Assembly: GCA_030247855.1 (NCBI GenBank)
Contig: JAPDRN010000049.1
Span: forward strand, 164,756-228,755
From: Knufia peltigerae
Taxonomy: Eukaryota > Ascomycota > Eurotiomycetes > Chaetothyriales > Trichomeriaceae
Length of the DNA: 64,000 nucleotides
Direction: 5' to 3'
The stretch's first letter is position 1, and the number at the start of each line of letters is the position of its first letter. Under the pieces are notes generated by a model. The model saw nothing but the letters and a program-made list of their open reading frames with translations, was not told where the DNA came from and searched no databases. Positions 44,663 through 53,569 of the stretch are shown here, one piece after another. The position numbers were made by a program, and so were the translations under genes.

Positions 44663-44734
44663 GTAGTGCCGGCCGCTGGCCGGCAACTCCATCAACCTTT
44701 GGCGGTGCGGTTGCCGGCCAGCGGCCGGCACTAC
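44663..44734. repeat. Inverted pair of SMAG-type repeats
   Basis: GTAGTGCCGGCCGCTGG... at 44663-44687 and its inverted copy at 44710-44734, just after the SnoaL-like stop. The paired stems can act as a transcript end. Confidence 0.85.
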
Positions 44735-44856
44735 CGGGTGCGTGGCGCATGTGCCATCAGTCCTGCCTGTAAACGCCGCAGAATGCAAAGCAGGCACACG
44801 CTTTGCCAAGGGCTACGGGAGTAGGCTGGGGCCTTTCCTGCCGGGAGGTGATGTCC

Positions 44857-46767
44857 ATGCGTGTGCGTGCCGTTGCTGTTGCCGTAGCCTTGAGCCTGTC
44901 CAGCGCCGTGCTGGCCGCCGACACGCCGCCGATGACCCCGGACATCAGCGGAAAACCTTTCGTCGCCCCCGATGTGGGCCGCGACTACGACAAGCGCGTG
45001 GTGATGGTGCCGATGCGCGATGGCACCAAGTTGTATACGGTGATCGTGGTACCCAAGGGCGCCCGCAACGCACCGATCCTGCTGACCCGCACACCGTACG
45101 ACGCCGCCGGCCGCGCCAGCCGCAGTGATTCTCCGCGCATGCGCGATCTGCTGCCGCAGGGCGATGAAGTGTTCGTCGATGGCGGCTACATCCGCGTGTT
45201 CCAGGACATCCGTGGCAAGTTCGGTTCCGAGGGCGATTACGTGATGACCCGGCCGCTGCGCGGGCCGCTGAACGGTACCAAGGTCGATCATTCCACCGAT
45301 GCGTGGGACACCATCGATTGGCTGGTCAAGCATGTGCCGGAGACCAACGGCAAGGTCGGCATGCTCGGATCCTCGTATGAAGGCTTCACCGTGGTGATGG
45401 CGCTGACCGATCCACACCCGGCACTGAAGGTGGCGGCGCCACAGAGCCCGATGGTCGATGGCTGGATGGGCGACGACTGGCTCAACTACGGCGCCTTCCG
45501 CCAGGTCAATTTCAACTACTTCGCCATGCAGACCGAGAAGCGTGGCAAGGGGACGCCACTGCCGTCGCTGGGTTATGACGATTACAGCACTTTCCTGCGC
45601 ATCGGCTCGGCCGGCGACTACGCGCGCTTCACCGGCGTGGACCAGCTGACCTGGTGGAAGAAGCTGGTGCAGCACCCTGCATACGATGCGTTCTGGCAGG
45701 GCCAGGCGCTGGATGCGGTGATGGCGAAGACGCCGCTGAAGGTGCCGACCATGTGGCTGCAGGGCCTGTGGGACCAGGAAGACATGTGGGGTGCCAACCA
45801 TGCCTACCAGGCGATGGAAGGGCGCGATACCGGCAATACCCACAACTACCTGGTGATGGGCCCGTGGCGGCACAGCCAGGTGAACTATGACGGCAGCCAG
45901 CTTGGGGCGCTGAAATTCGAAGGTGATACCGCGCTGCAGTTCCGCCGCGACGTGCTCAAGCCGTTCTTCGACCAGTACCTGGTAGACAGCGCACCGAAGG
46001 CCGATACGCCACCGGTGCTGGTCTACAACACCGGTGAAAACCACTGGGACCGCCTGCAGGGCTGGCCGCGCAGCTGCGAGAAGGCGTGCGCGGCACACAG
46101 CAAGCCGCTGTACCTGCGTGCCGGCGGCAAGCTGGCATTCCAGGCGCCGGCGGCGGGCGAGGGCGACTTCGAAGAATACGTGTCCGATCCGGCCAAGCCG
46201 GTGCCGTTCGTACCGCGCCCGGTGCGCTTTGGCGACCGCGACATGTGGACCACCTGGTTGGTCAAGGACCAGCGCTTCGTCGATGGCCGGCCCGACGTAC
46301 TGACCTTCATCACCGAGCCGTTGACCGCACCGCTGCGCATCGGAGGGACGCCGGTGGTGAACCTGCAGGCGTCCACCAGCGGCACCGACAGCGACTGGGT
46401 GGTGAAGCTGATCGACGTGTATCCGGACCAGGAGGCATCGACGCCGGAGATGGGCGGCTATGAGCTGCCGGTGTCACTGGCGATCTTCCGTGGCCGTTAC
46501 CGCGAGAGCTTCAGCGATCCCAAGGCGCTGGCGGCCAACCAGGTGCTGCCGTACCGCTTCGATCTGCCCAATGCCAACCACACCTTCCAGCAGGGCCACC
46601 GGGTGATGGTGCAGGTGCAGTCCAGCCTGTTCCCGCTGTACGACCGCAACCCGCAGACCTACGTGCCCAACATCTACCTGGCCAAGCCGGGTGACTACCA
46701 GAAGGCCACGCAGCGGGTGTGGCACAGCGCCGCGCAGGCCAGCTACATCGAACTGCCGGTGTATTGA
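44857..46767 (+). CDS. Alpha-amino-acid ester hydrolase (CocE/NonD, S15-like)
   Basis: 636 residues from ATG 44857, eight bases after GGAGG; the nearer ATG at 44851 is possible. Signal peptide MRVRAVAVAVALSLSSAVLA. Alpha/beta-hydrolase core with G171-S-S173-Y-E-G, Asp306 (GLWDQED) and His339 (GPWRHSQ); one residue upstream of the Ser174/Asp307/His340 triad known for the X. citri enzyme. The carboxylate cluster that binds the alpha-amino group is also kept (Asp207, Glu308, Asp309). A jelly-roll domain follows. These periplasmic enzymes hydrolyse alpha-amino esters and amides, including beta-lactams with an alpha-amino side chain. Confidence 0.9.
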   Translation: MRVRAVAVAVALSLSSAVLAADTPPMTPDISGKPFVAPDVGRDYDKRVVMVPMRDGTKLYTVIVVPKGARNAPILLTRTPYDAAGRASRSDSPRMRDLLPQGDEVFVDGGYIRVFQDIRGKFGSEGDYVMTRPLRGPLNGTKVDHSTDAWDTIDWLVKHVPETNGKVGMLGSSYEGFTVVMALTDPHPALKVAAPQSPMVDGWMGDDWLNYGAFRQVNFNYFAMQTEKRGKGTPLPSLGYDDYSTFLRIGSAGDYARFTGVDQLTWWKKLVQHPAYDAFWQGQALDAVMAKTPLKVPTMWLQGLWDQEDMWGANHAYQAMEGRDTGNTHNYLVMGPWRHSQVNYDGSQLGALKFEGDTALQFRRDVLKPFFDQYLVDSAPKADTPPVLVYNTGENHWDRLQGWPRSCEKACAAHSKPLYLRAGGKLAFQAPAAGEGDFEEYVSDPAKPVPFVPRPVRFGDRDMWTTWLVKDQRFVDGRPDVLTFITEPLTAPLRIGGTPVVNLQASTSGTDSDWVVKLIDVYPDQEASTPEMGGYELPVSLAIFRGRYRESFSDPKALAANQVLPYRFDLPNANHTFQQGHRVMVQVQSSLFPLYDRNPQTYVPNIYLAKPGDYQKATQRVWHSAAQASYIELPVY

Positions 46768-46777
46768 GGCGGATGTG

Positions 46778-47130
46778 GTAGTGCCGGCCGCTGGCCGGCA
46801 ACGTGGTGGTGCGAAAGCGTGTCGACCAAGGTCGACACCTACCGGAACGGATCGCCTGCAGGACCGGCGTGGTAGTGCCGGCCGCTGGCCGGCAACGTGG
46901 TGGTGCGAAAGCGTGTCGACCAAGGTCGACACCTACCGGAACGGANNNNNNNNNNNNNNNNNNNNNNNNNNNNNNNNNNNNNNNNNNNNNNNNNNNNNNN
47001 NNNNNNNNNNNNNNNNNNNNNNNNNNNNNNNNNNNNNNNNNNNGATCGCCTGCAGGACCGGCATGGTAGTGCCGGCCGCTGGCCGGCAACGCGGTGGTGC
47101 GAAAGCGTGTCGACCAAGGTCGACACCTAC
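46778..47130. repeat. Tandem array of 94-bp units made of two SMAG-type hairpins each
   Basis: Each unit holds GTAGTGCCGGCC... and, inverted, GTGTCGACCAAGGTCGACAC...CTAC, joined by a fixed spacer. Units begin at 46778, 46872 and, after the gap, 47066; period 94. At least three units are visible, probably four if the gap holds one. It lies between the hydrolase gene and the convergent AraC gene. Confidence 0.85.
46946..47043. other. Assembly gap (98 N) inside the 94-bp tandem repeat
   Basis: The gap starts within one unit and ends within another; its length is close to one period, so about one unit is probably missing. Confidence 0.95.
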
Positions 47131-47144
47131 CAGAGCAGATGGCT

Positions 47145-48098
47145 TCAGCCGACCTTCGAGGGGCCTGTGCGCCAGCGGCTGGGCACCAGCCCGAAGCGCT
47201 TGCGGAATGCTGCGGCGAAGTTGCTGGGATGCCGATAGCCGGTTTCCGCAGCCGCGCGCTCCACGCTCCAGCCGGATTCACGAAGGCCTTGCTCGGCATG
47301 GCGCATGCGCTGTTCGTGCAGGTAGTCGAATACCGAGCAGCCATACTCCTGGACGAAGTGCCGGCGCAGCGCGCTGGGGCTCATGCAGGCCAGCTGGGCC
47401 AGCTCGACCAGGCTGTGCGCATGGGCGGGATCGTCGTGCAGGAAGGCCCGCACGCGCTCGAGCCGGCTGCGCTGGCCGCTGCGCAGCGTGCGTGCGCCTT
47501 CGACGTGCAGGTCATCGGCCTGCAGGCCCACCGTCAGCAGCTGCAGCGCCACGCCTTCGCGCCAGAGTGCATCCAGATCGTCCTGCCAAGGGCTGTCGAA
47601 CAACTGCGCGAGGGTCGGCAGCATCGCGTGCGGGATGGCCCAGTGCCTGCATTCCAGGTGTGAATCAAGCGCCTGCTGCAGCTTGGGTTGCCGCAGCATG
47701 TCCGGGTCCAGCTCGGCCGGGACCATCAGGCTGACGCCGCGCAAGCGCGTATTGCCTGGATGCACACCCACCATCGCAACGTGATCGCGGTGGCTGGTGG
47801 TCACCGCGGTGCCGGCGCGCAGGCTGAAGTCGCTGCGCTGCGGAACCTGCACGTCGACCTGGCCCTGCAGCATCAGGCGGATCGCCAGGCCGGGGCGTTC
47901 GTGGGCGGTGGCGGTGTAAGCGATCCGGTTGTGCACATCCGACGCGATCAGGCTCATTCCCCCGCGCAGTGTCTGTTCGTGCAGGTCGCCGTGGCCGGCC
48001 CACTGTTCTTCGCGCACGTGGCGGGGATCGGCGCGGTAGTCATAGCCATGGCGCTGGCCAAAACGGCGGTAATCGGCAAACGTGAAATATCGGGACAT
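47145..48098 (-). CDS. AraC-family transcriptional regulator (large N-terminal domain)
   Basis: 317 residues. The N-terminal half (LHEQTLRGGMSLIASDVHNRIAYTA...) is an unassigned effector domain; the C-terminal AraC domain (about 225-310: HSLVELAQLACMSPSALRRHFVQEYGCSVFDYLHEQRM, then AAAETGYRHPSNFAAAFRKRFG) is clear. It is divergent from the SDR gene over 319 bases and may control it. Confidence 0.85.
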   Translation of the reverse strand: MSRYFTFADYRRFGQRHGYDYRADPRHVREEQWAGHGDLHEQTLRGGMSLIASDVHNRIAYTATAHERPGLAIRLMLQGQVDVQVPQRSDFSLRAGTAVTTSHRDHVAMVGVHPGNTRLRGVSLMVPAELDPDMLRQPKLQQALDSHLECRHWAIPHAMLPTLAQLFDSPWQDDLDALWREGVALQLLTVGLQADDLHVEGARTLRSGQRSRLERVRAFLHDDPAHAHSLVELAQLACMSPSALRRHFVQEYGCSVFDYLHEQRMRHAEQGLRESGWSVERAAAETGYRHPSNFAAAFRKRFGLVPSRWRTGPSKVG

Positions 48099-48417
48099 CG
48101 CTCGGCGCTCAACAATAAAAGACGGGTGCCGGCGACGATGTGCCCGCACGTTCCATCGTGCACCTGCAGCGCGGATCGGTCTTGCGCTTTCAGAGTTGGA
48201 AAAAGCTACCTGTCATTTTCTCGATCCCCAACGCGAATGCGATGCCGAGTGGGTCAATCGATTTGCAATTACGGCCAAGTTGCCGGTTGCGTTGCAATGC
48301 GTGTGCGTACGGTGATCGTGCAGGGAAGCCGCAGGCAGCGCATTCGTCACAAGCGAAGGCGTATTGTGGATTCGGACGGATGTGTCCGTATCGATTTCCC
48401 ACACATGGAGACCACAG
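48099..48417. promoter_or_regulatory. 319-base divergent region between the AraC and SDR genes
   Basis: No credible gene. It contains a CGGAC...GTCCG inverted repeat (48373-48388) close to the SDR start and an AT-rich patch near 48240-48270. No clear promoter boxes could be assigned. Confidence 0.4.
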
Positions 48418-49176
48418 ATGATTGATTACCAGCTCAACGGAAAAACCGCGATCGTGACCGGCGGTGTTTCCGGTATCGGCCTGGCGGTAGCGGAAACACT
48501 CGCTGCATCCGGTGCGCGCATTTCGGTATGGGACCTGAAGCAGGAAGCGGTGGACGCAACAGTAGCCGCGCTGCTCAGCCAGGGCGCCGAGGCTATCGGC
48601 ATCGCGTTGGATGTCACCGACGAGGCTGCGGTGGAAGCGGCGGTGCAGCGCACGGTGAAGGAACTGGGCGGCGTGCACATCGCGGTGAACAATGCGGGCA
48701 TCGGCGGGCCTGCGGCAAGCAGCGGCGACTACCCGATCGATGGCTGGAAACGCGTGGTCGATGTGAACCTGACCAGCGTGTTCCTGTGCCAGCGGGCGCA
48801 GATCCAGGCGATGCGCACGGCGGGCAGCGGCGGCAGCATCATCAACATGGCCTCCATCCTGGGCCAGGTGGGCTATGCCGGCTCGACCGCCTACGCGGCC
48901 GCCAAACATGGTGTGGTCGGCCTGACCCAGACGGCTGCATGGGAGCATGCCGCCGATGGCATCCGCATCAATGCGGTGGGCCCGGGCTTCATCAACACGC
49001 CGTTGCTTGAAAAGATGGACGCCAAGGTGCGGGCAACGCTGGAAGGGCGGCATGCGCTCAAGCGCTTGGGAACACCGCAGGAAGTGGCGGCGCTGGTGGC
49101 CTGGCTGGCCAGCGACGATGCCTCGTTCGCGACGGGTGCGTACTACGCCATCGACGGTGGCTATCTGGCGCAGTAA
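48418..49176 (+). CDS. SDR-family oxidoreductase
   Basis: 252 residues, a classical short-chain dehydrogenase. NAD(P)-binding TGGVSGIG near residue 14, the NNAG block, the Ser of the triad in NMASILGQ and the YAAAK catalytic pair are all present, with a C-terminal AYYAIDGGY. Substrate unknown. It is divergent from the AraC gene. Confidence 0.92.
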   Translation: MIDYQLNGKTAIVTGGVSGIGLAVAETLAASGARISVWDLKQEAVDATVAALLSQGAEAIGIALDVTDEAAVEAAVQRTVKELGGVHIAVNNAGIGGPAASSGDYPIDGWKRVVDVNLTSVFLCQRAQIQAMRTAGSGGSIINMASILGQVGYAGSTAYAAAKHGVVGLTQTAAWEHAADGIRINAVGPGFINTPLLEKMDAKVRATLEGRHALKRLGTPQEVAALVAWLASDDASFATGAYYAIDGGYLAQ

Positions 49177-49323
49177 CCGGGTGCAACCGGGGTACGCATG
49201 GCGGTGATCAACAGGTCGACGCCATGCCTCGATGAATCCGCGCGGTGAAGAGGGCGTGCCATCGCCTTCACCGCCGTCCCACGGCCCCCGCGCAACGCTC
49301 CGGGAAACTTTCGGAGCCTCTCT

Positions 49324-49773
49324 ATGGAACTCACCCAGGACATGTCCATTCTGCTGCGCGTGGCCGCCGCCATGGTCTTTGGCGGCGTGCTGGGCGTAGA
49401 GCGCGAGATGGGCAAGCACGCAGCCGGCCTGCGCACGCACATGTTGATTGCCGGTGCCGCCGCGCTGATCGTAGGCCTCGGTGACTCGGTGGCCGAACAC
49501 TTCCAGCAGGAACGCTACCGCGATCTGCTGCAGGTCGACCCGGTGCGATTGATCGAAGCGGTGGTGGCCTGCGTGGGCTTCGTTGCCGCCGGTACCATCC
49601 TGCGCGGCAATCACGAAGACCAGGTCAGTGGGCTCACCACGGCCAGTTCGCTGGTGATGGCTGCGGCCATCGGTATCGCCGTGGGCATCGGCAAGTATGC
49701 GATCGCACTTGGTGTCAGCGTGCTGTGCCTGCTGGTGCTGGCGGTGATACGGAGGGTGGAGAAGAAGTTGTAG
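49324..49773 (+). CDS. MgtC/SapB-family membrane protein
   Basis: 149 residues with about four membrane helices. The N-terminal MgtC domain is plain (AAAMVFGGVLGVEREMGKHAAGLRTHMLIAGAAALIVGLG, then AGTILRGNHEDQVSGLTTASSLV). MgtC in Salmonella inhibits the F-type ATPase and promotes survival at low magnesium; this short protein lacks the extra C-terminal domain and its role is unknown. No mgtB-like ATPase is adjacent. Confidence 0.87.
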   Translation: MELTQDMSILLRVAAAMVFGGVLGVEREMGKHAAGLRTHMLIAGAAALIVGLGDSVAEHFQQERYRDLLQVDPVRLIEAVVACVGFVAAGTILRGNHEDQVSGLTTASSLVMAAAIGIAVGIGKYAIALGVSVLCLLVLAVIRRVEKKL

Positions 49774-49778
49774 TCATA

Positions 49779-49793
49779 ATTGGTACGACCAAT
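49779..49793 (+). promoter_or_regulatory. LldR operator-like palindrome, site 1
   Basis: ATTGGTACGACCAAT, a perfect 6-3-6 dyad, about 160 bases before the lldP start. The core TGGTACGACCA recurs at site 2. Confidence 0.7.
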
Positions 49794-49875
49794 AATTCCG
49801 TGTAGCCCTATGGTCTAATAGGCTTTCGGCACGATTGTCGGTTCAATTCGCGCCTGCGGTCCGATCATTGGTTAA

Positions 49876-49890
49876 TGTGGTACGACCAAT
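49876..49890 (+). promoter_or_regulatory. LldR operator-like palindrome, site 2
   Basis: TGTGGTACGACCAAT; shares the 11-base core TGGTACGACCA with site 1. The centres are 97 bases apart, flanking the likely lldP promoter, as the two LldR sites flank the promoter in E. coli. Confidence 0.65.
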
Positions 49891-49949
49891 ATGTGACGGA
49901 CACGACGCCCCCACGCGGTGGGGAACCTCCTGTTCCTGTCGAGAGCCCT

Positions 49950-51608
49950 ATGCAGCCCTGGCAACATGTGTACGACCCCGCTGGCAACCTGTGGTTGTCG
50001 AGCCTGATCGCGCTGCTGCCGATCGCCTTCTTTTTCATTGCCCTGGCGGTGCTGCGCATGAAGGGCTGGATCGCCGGCACCCTCACCGTGGCCATCGCGC
50101 TTGCCGTGGCGCTGCTGTTCTATCGCATGCCCGTTGCGCAGGCGCTGGGCGCGGCCGGCTTCGGCTTCGTCTATGGCCTGTGGCCGATTGCCTGGATCAT
50201 CATCGGCGCGGTGTTCCTGTACAAGGTCTCGGTCAAGACCGGCCAGTTCGACATCATCCGCGCCTCGATCCTGTCGGTCACCGAGGACCAGCGATTGCAG
50301 ATGCTGATGGTTGGCTTCGCCTTCGGTGCCTTCCTGGAAGGTGCGGCCGGGTTCGGTGCGCCGGTGGCGATCACCGCCGCGCTGCTGGTTGGGCTGGGCT
50401 TCAAGCCGCTGTATGCGGCCGGCCTGTGCCTGATCGTCAACACCGCGCCGGTGGCGTTCGGCGCGATGGGCATCCCGATCATCGTGGCGGGGCAGGTGAC
50501 CGGCCTGGACGCCTTGGAGATCGGCCAGATGGCGGGCCGCCAGCTGCCGTTCCTGACCATCATCGTGCTGTTCTGGATCATGGCGATCATGGATGGCTGG
50601 CGTGGCATCAAGGAAACCTGGCCGGCGGTGCTGGTGGCCGGCGGTTCGTTCGCCATCGCCCAGTACCTGACCTCCAACTTCATCGGCCCGGAATTGCCTG
50701 ACATCACCGCCTCGCTGGCGTCGCTGGTCTGCCTGACCCTGTTCCTGCGCCGCTGGAAGCCGGTACGGATCTTCCGCTTCGATACCGAAACCAGCGCTGA
50801 GGCGGCCGCACAGGCAATGGAGGCGCCGCGCCACAGCGTCGGCCAGATCGCCAAGGCGTGGTCGCCGTTCCTGATCCTCACTGCGATGGTCACCGTGTGG
50901 AGCATCAAGCCGTTCAAGTCGCTGTTCGCAGCCGGTGGCCCGCTTGAAGGCTGGGTGCTGAAGATTCCGGTGCCGGGCCTGGACCAGCTGGTGCAGAAGA
51001 TGCCGCCGATCGTCGATGCGCCGCTGAGCTATGAGGCGATCTACAAGTTCGACTGGTTCTCGGCCACGGGTACCTCGATCATCCTGGCGGCAGTGATCGC
51101 GATCATCGCGCTGCGGATGCCGGCCAAGGCTGCGCTGCAGACCTTCGGTGAAACCGTGCGCGAACTGCGCATGCCGATCTTCTCGATCGGCATGGTGCTG
51201 GCCTTTGCCTTCATCGCCAACTATTCGGGCCTGTCGGCCACACTGGCGCTGGCACTGGCGCACACCGGCAAGGCGTTCCCGTTCTTCTCGCCGTTCCTGG
51301 GCTGGCTGGGCGTGTTCCTGACCGGCTCGGATACCTCGTCCAATGCGCTGTTCTCGGCGCTGCAGGCCACCACCGCCCAGCAGATCGGCGTGTCCGACGT
51401 GCTGCTGGTGGCAGCCAACACCACCGGCGGTGTCACCGGCAAGATGATCTCGCCGCAGTCCATTGCCATTGCCTGCGCGGCGGTGGGCCTGGCCGGCAAG
51501 GAGTCGGATCTGTTCCGCTTCACCGTCAAGCACAGCCTGATCTTCACCACGATGGTCGGCCTGATCACCCTGGCCCAGGCCTACTGGTTGACCTGGATGA
51601 TTCCCTGA
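49950..51608 (+). CDS. lldP: L-lactate permease LldP
   Basis: 552 residues with about 14 membrane helices. The start [19 protein letters not shown] matches E. coli LldP in place and context; a longer in-frame start at 49875 would run through operator site 2. Family blocks such as [21 protein letters not shown] and [11 protein letters not shown] are intact. It imports lactate or glycolate with a proton. First gene of the lactate operon. Confidence 0.95.
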   Translation: MQPWQHVYDPAGNLWLSSLIALLPIAFFFIALAVLRMKGWIAGTLTVAIALAVALLFYRMPVAQALGAAGFGFVYGLWPIAWIIIGAVFLYKVSVKTGQFDIIRASILSVTEDQRLQMLMVGFAFGAFLEGAAGFGAPVAITAALLVGLGFKPLYAAGLCLIVNTAPVAFGAMGIPIIVAGQVTGLDALEIGQMAGRQLPFLTIIVLFWIMAIMDGWRGIKETWPAVLVAGGSFAIAQYLTSNFIGPELPDITASLASLVCLTLFLRRWKPVRIFRFDTETSAEAAAQAMEAPRHSVGQIAKAWSPFLILTAMVTVWSIKPFKSLFAAGGPLEGWVLKIPVPGLDQLVQKMPPIVDAPLSYEAIYKFDWFSATGTSIILAAVIAIIALRMPAKAALQTFGETVRELRMPIFSIGMVLAFAFIANYSGLSATLALALAHTGKAFPFFSPFLGWLGVFLTGSDTSSNALFSALQATTAQQIGVSDVLLVAANTTGGVTGKMISPQSIAIACAAVGLAGKESDLFRFTVKHSLIFTTMVGLITLAQAYWLTWMIP

Positions 51609-51660
51609 GCATGCAGAGCAGGCCGACCAACAGCGGCGTGCTTCGGGCCACAATGGCGCC

Positions 51661-52425
51661 ATGAGCACACAACGGGTTTCGGACAAGGTCGCGGCGCAGC
51701 TGCGCGCGCTGGTGCAGGAACGGCAGCTGCAGCCGGGCGACAGGCTACCGGCCGAGCGCACGCTGGCGGTTCAGCTGGGGGTCTCGCGCACCGCATTGCG
51801 CGAGGCCATCGCGCAGTTGTCCAGTCATGGTCTGCTGACCGCGCGGGTAGGCGGAGGCACTTACGTGAGCGAGCCCGCCGCACGTGCGCGGCAGGCGCTG
51901 GATGAACCGCTGGTGCCGTACCTGCCGCTGTTCCAGGGCGACCCGGAATACCGCTTCGATGTGCTGGAAATCCGCCACGCGCTGGAAGGCGCCACGGCCT
52001 GGCACGCGGCGCTGCGTGCCACCGACGAGGACCGCGCGCGCATCGCCCAGGCGTTCCAGACCATGATGGACGCGCATGGCAAGGACGACCCCGCCGGCGA
52101 AGCCGAGGCCGATGCGGCCTTCCACCTGTCCATCGCCGAGGCCTCGCACAACCTGGTGCTACTGCAGGTGATGCGCGGGCTGTTCGAGCTGCTGCAGACC
52201 AACATCTCGCAGAGCCGCGAAAAGCTGTACACCTCGGCCAGGACCTTCTCGCCGTTGTCCGACCAGCACCGCGAAATGATGGATGCGGTGCTGGCCGGCG
52301 ATCCCGAACGCGCGCGCGCCGCCGCGCATGCCCACCTCGAGTTCGTGCACACCACGCTGCGCACCCTCGATGACAACGAAGCCCGGCGTGCGCGGGCTTC
52401 GCGTCTACCTTCCCCACACGGTTGA
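51661..52425 (+). CDS. lldR: LldR, FadR-subfamily GntR repressor of lactate genes
   Basis: 254 residues. Winged helix ([33 protein letters not shown]) and an FCD effector domain (about 90-240) with the metal-binding Asp/His residues ([11 protein letters not shown]). It should release operators at 49779 and 49876 when lactate is bound. Gene order lldP-lldR-lldD matches E. coli. Confidence 0.92.
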   Translation: MSTQRVSDKVAAQLRALVQERQLQPGDRLPAERTLAVQLGVSRTALREAIAQLSSHGLLTARVGGGTYVSEPAARARQALDEPLVPYLPLFQGDPEYRFDVLEIRHALEGATAWHAALRATDEDRARIAQAFQTMMDAHGKDDPAGEAEADAAFHLSIAEASHNLVLLQVMRGLFELLQTNISQSREKLYTSARTFSPLSDQHREMMDAVLAGDPERARAAAHAHLEFVHTTLRTLDDNEARRARASRLPSPHG

Positions 52426-52429
52426 CCCC

Positions 52430-53569
52430 ATGATCATCTCCGCCTCCACCGATTACCGTGCCGCAGCCGAGCGTCGGCTGCCGCCGTTCCTGTTCCACTA
52501 CATCGATGGTGGCGCGTATGCCGAGCACACGCTGAAGCGCAACGTGTCCGATCTGTCCGACATCGCGCTGCGCCAGCGCGTCCTGCGCAACATGTCCGAC
52601 CTGAGCCTGGAAACCGAGCTGTTCGGCGAGAAACTGGCGATGCCGGTGGCACTGGCACCGGTCGGTCTGACCGGCATGTATGCCCGTCGCGGCGAAGTGC
52701 AGGCCGCGCGTGCGGCCGACAGCCGCGGCATTCCGTTCACGCTGTCCACGGTGTCGGTGTGCCCGATCGAAGAAGTCGCGCCGGCGATCCAGCGCCCGAT
52801 GTGGTTCCAGCTGTACGTGCTGCGCGACCGTGGTTTCATGCGCAATGCGCTGGAGCGCGCGCAGGCGGCGGGTGTGACCACCCTGGTGTTCACTGTCGAC
52901 ATGCCGGTGCCGGGCGCGCGCTATCGCGACGCACACTCGGGCATGAGTGGTCCGAACGCTGCAATGCGCCGCATCGGCCAGGCCATCACCCATCCCTGCT
53001 GGGCGTGGGACGTGGGCCTGCGCGGACGCCCGCATGACCTCGGCAACATCTCCACCTACCGTGGCAACCCAACGGGCCTGGAGGACTACATCGGCTGGCT
53101 GGGCAGCAACTTCGATCCGTCCATTTCGTGGAAGGACCTGGAGTGGATCCGCGAGTTCTGGAAAGGCCCGATGGTGATCAAGGGCATCCTCGACCCGGAC
53201 GATGCGCGCGATGCGGTCGCGTTCGGGGCCGATGGCATCGTGGTCTCCAACCATGGCGGTCGTCAGCTCGATGGTGTGCTGTCCACTGCACGCGCGTTGC
53301 CGGCCATCGCCGATGCGGTGCAGGGCGACCTGAAGATCCTCGCCGATTCGGGTATCCGCACCGGTCTGGACGTGGTGCGCATGCTGGCGCTGGGCGCCGA
53401 TACCGTGCTGCTGGGGCGCGCCTTCGTCTACGCGCTTGCCGCGCAGGGCGAGGCCGGTGTGGCCAATCTGCTGGACCTGATCGCCAAGGAAATGCGCGTG
53501 GCGATGACACTGACCGGTGCGCACCGCATCGCCGACATCGGCCGTGATTCGCTGGTGCGGCTGCCATGA
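52430..53569 (+). CDS. lldD: FMN-dependent L-lactate dehydrogenase LldD
   Basis: 379 residues. TIM-barrel of the 2-hydroxy-acid oxidase family: [10 protein letters not shown] with the catalytic His, [17 protein letters not shown] and the FMN loop [19 protein letters not shown]. It oxidises L-lactate to pyruvate with quinone as acceptor. It starts five bases after lldR and overlaps dld by four bases. Confidence 0.95.
   Translation: MIISASTDYRAAAERRLPPFLFHYIDGGAYAEHTLKRNVSDLSDIALRQRVLRNMSDLSLETELFGEKLAMPVALAPVGLTGMYARRGEVQAARAADSRGIPFTLSTVSVCPIEEVAPAIQRPMWFQLYVLRDRGFMRNALERAQAAGVTTLVFTVDMPVPGARYRDAHSGMSGPNAAMRRIGQAITHPCWAWDVGLRGRPHDLGNISTYRGNPTGLEDYIGWLGSNFDPSISWKDLEWIREFWKGPMVIKGILDPDDARDAVAFGADGIVVSNHGGRQLDGVLSTARALPAIADAVQGDLKILADSGIRTGLDVVRMLALGADTVLLGRAFVYALAAQGEAGVANLLDLIAKEMRVAMTLTGAHRIADIGRDSLVRLP

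Noticed and set aside
46778..47130. The 94-bp array as a CRISPR
   Set aside because: The whole unit, spacer included, is repeated; CRISPR arrays have variable spacers, and no cas gene is near.
49246..49270. Hairpin before mgtC as a regulatory leader
   Set aside because: The stem is interrupted and the leader is only about 150 bases, without the small leader frames known from Salmonella mgtC.
49872..51761. Long minus-strand frame (about 629 codons) opposite lldP
   Set aside because: High-GC shadow of lldP; rich in His, Arg and Gln with no domain pattern, while lldP matches its family along its full length.
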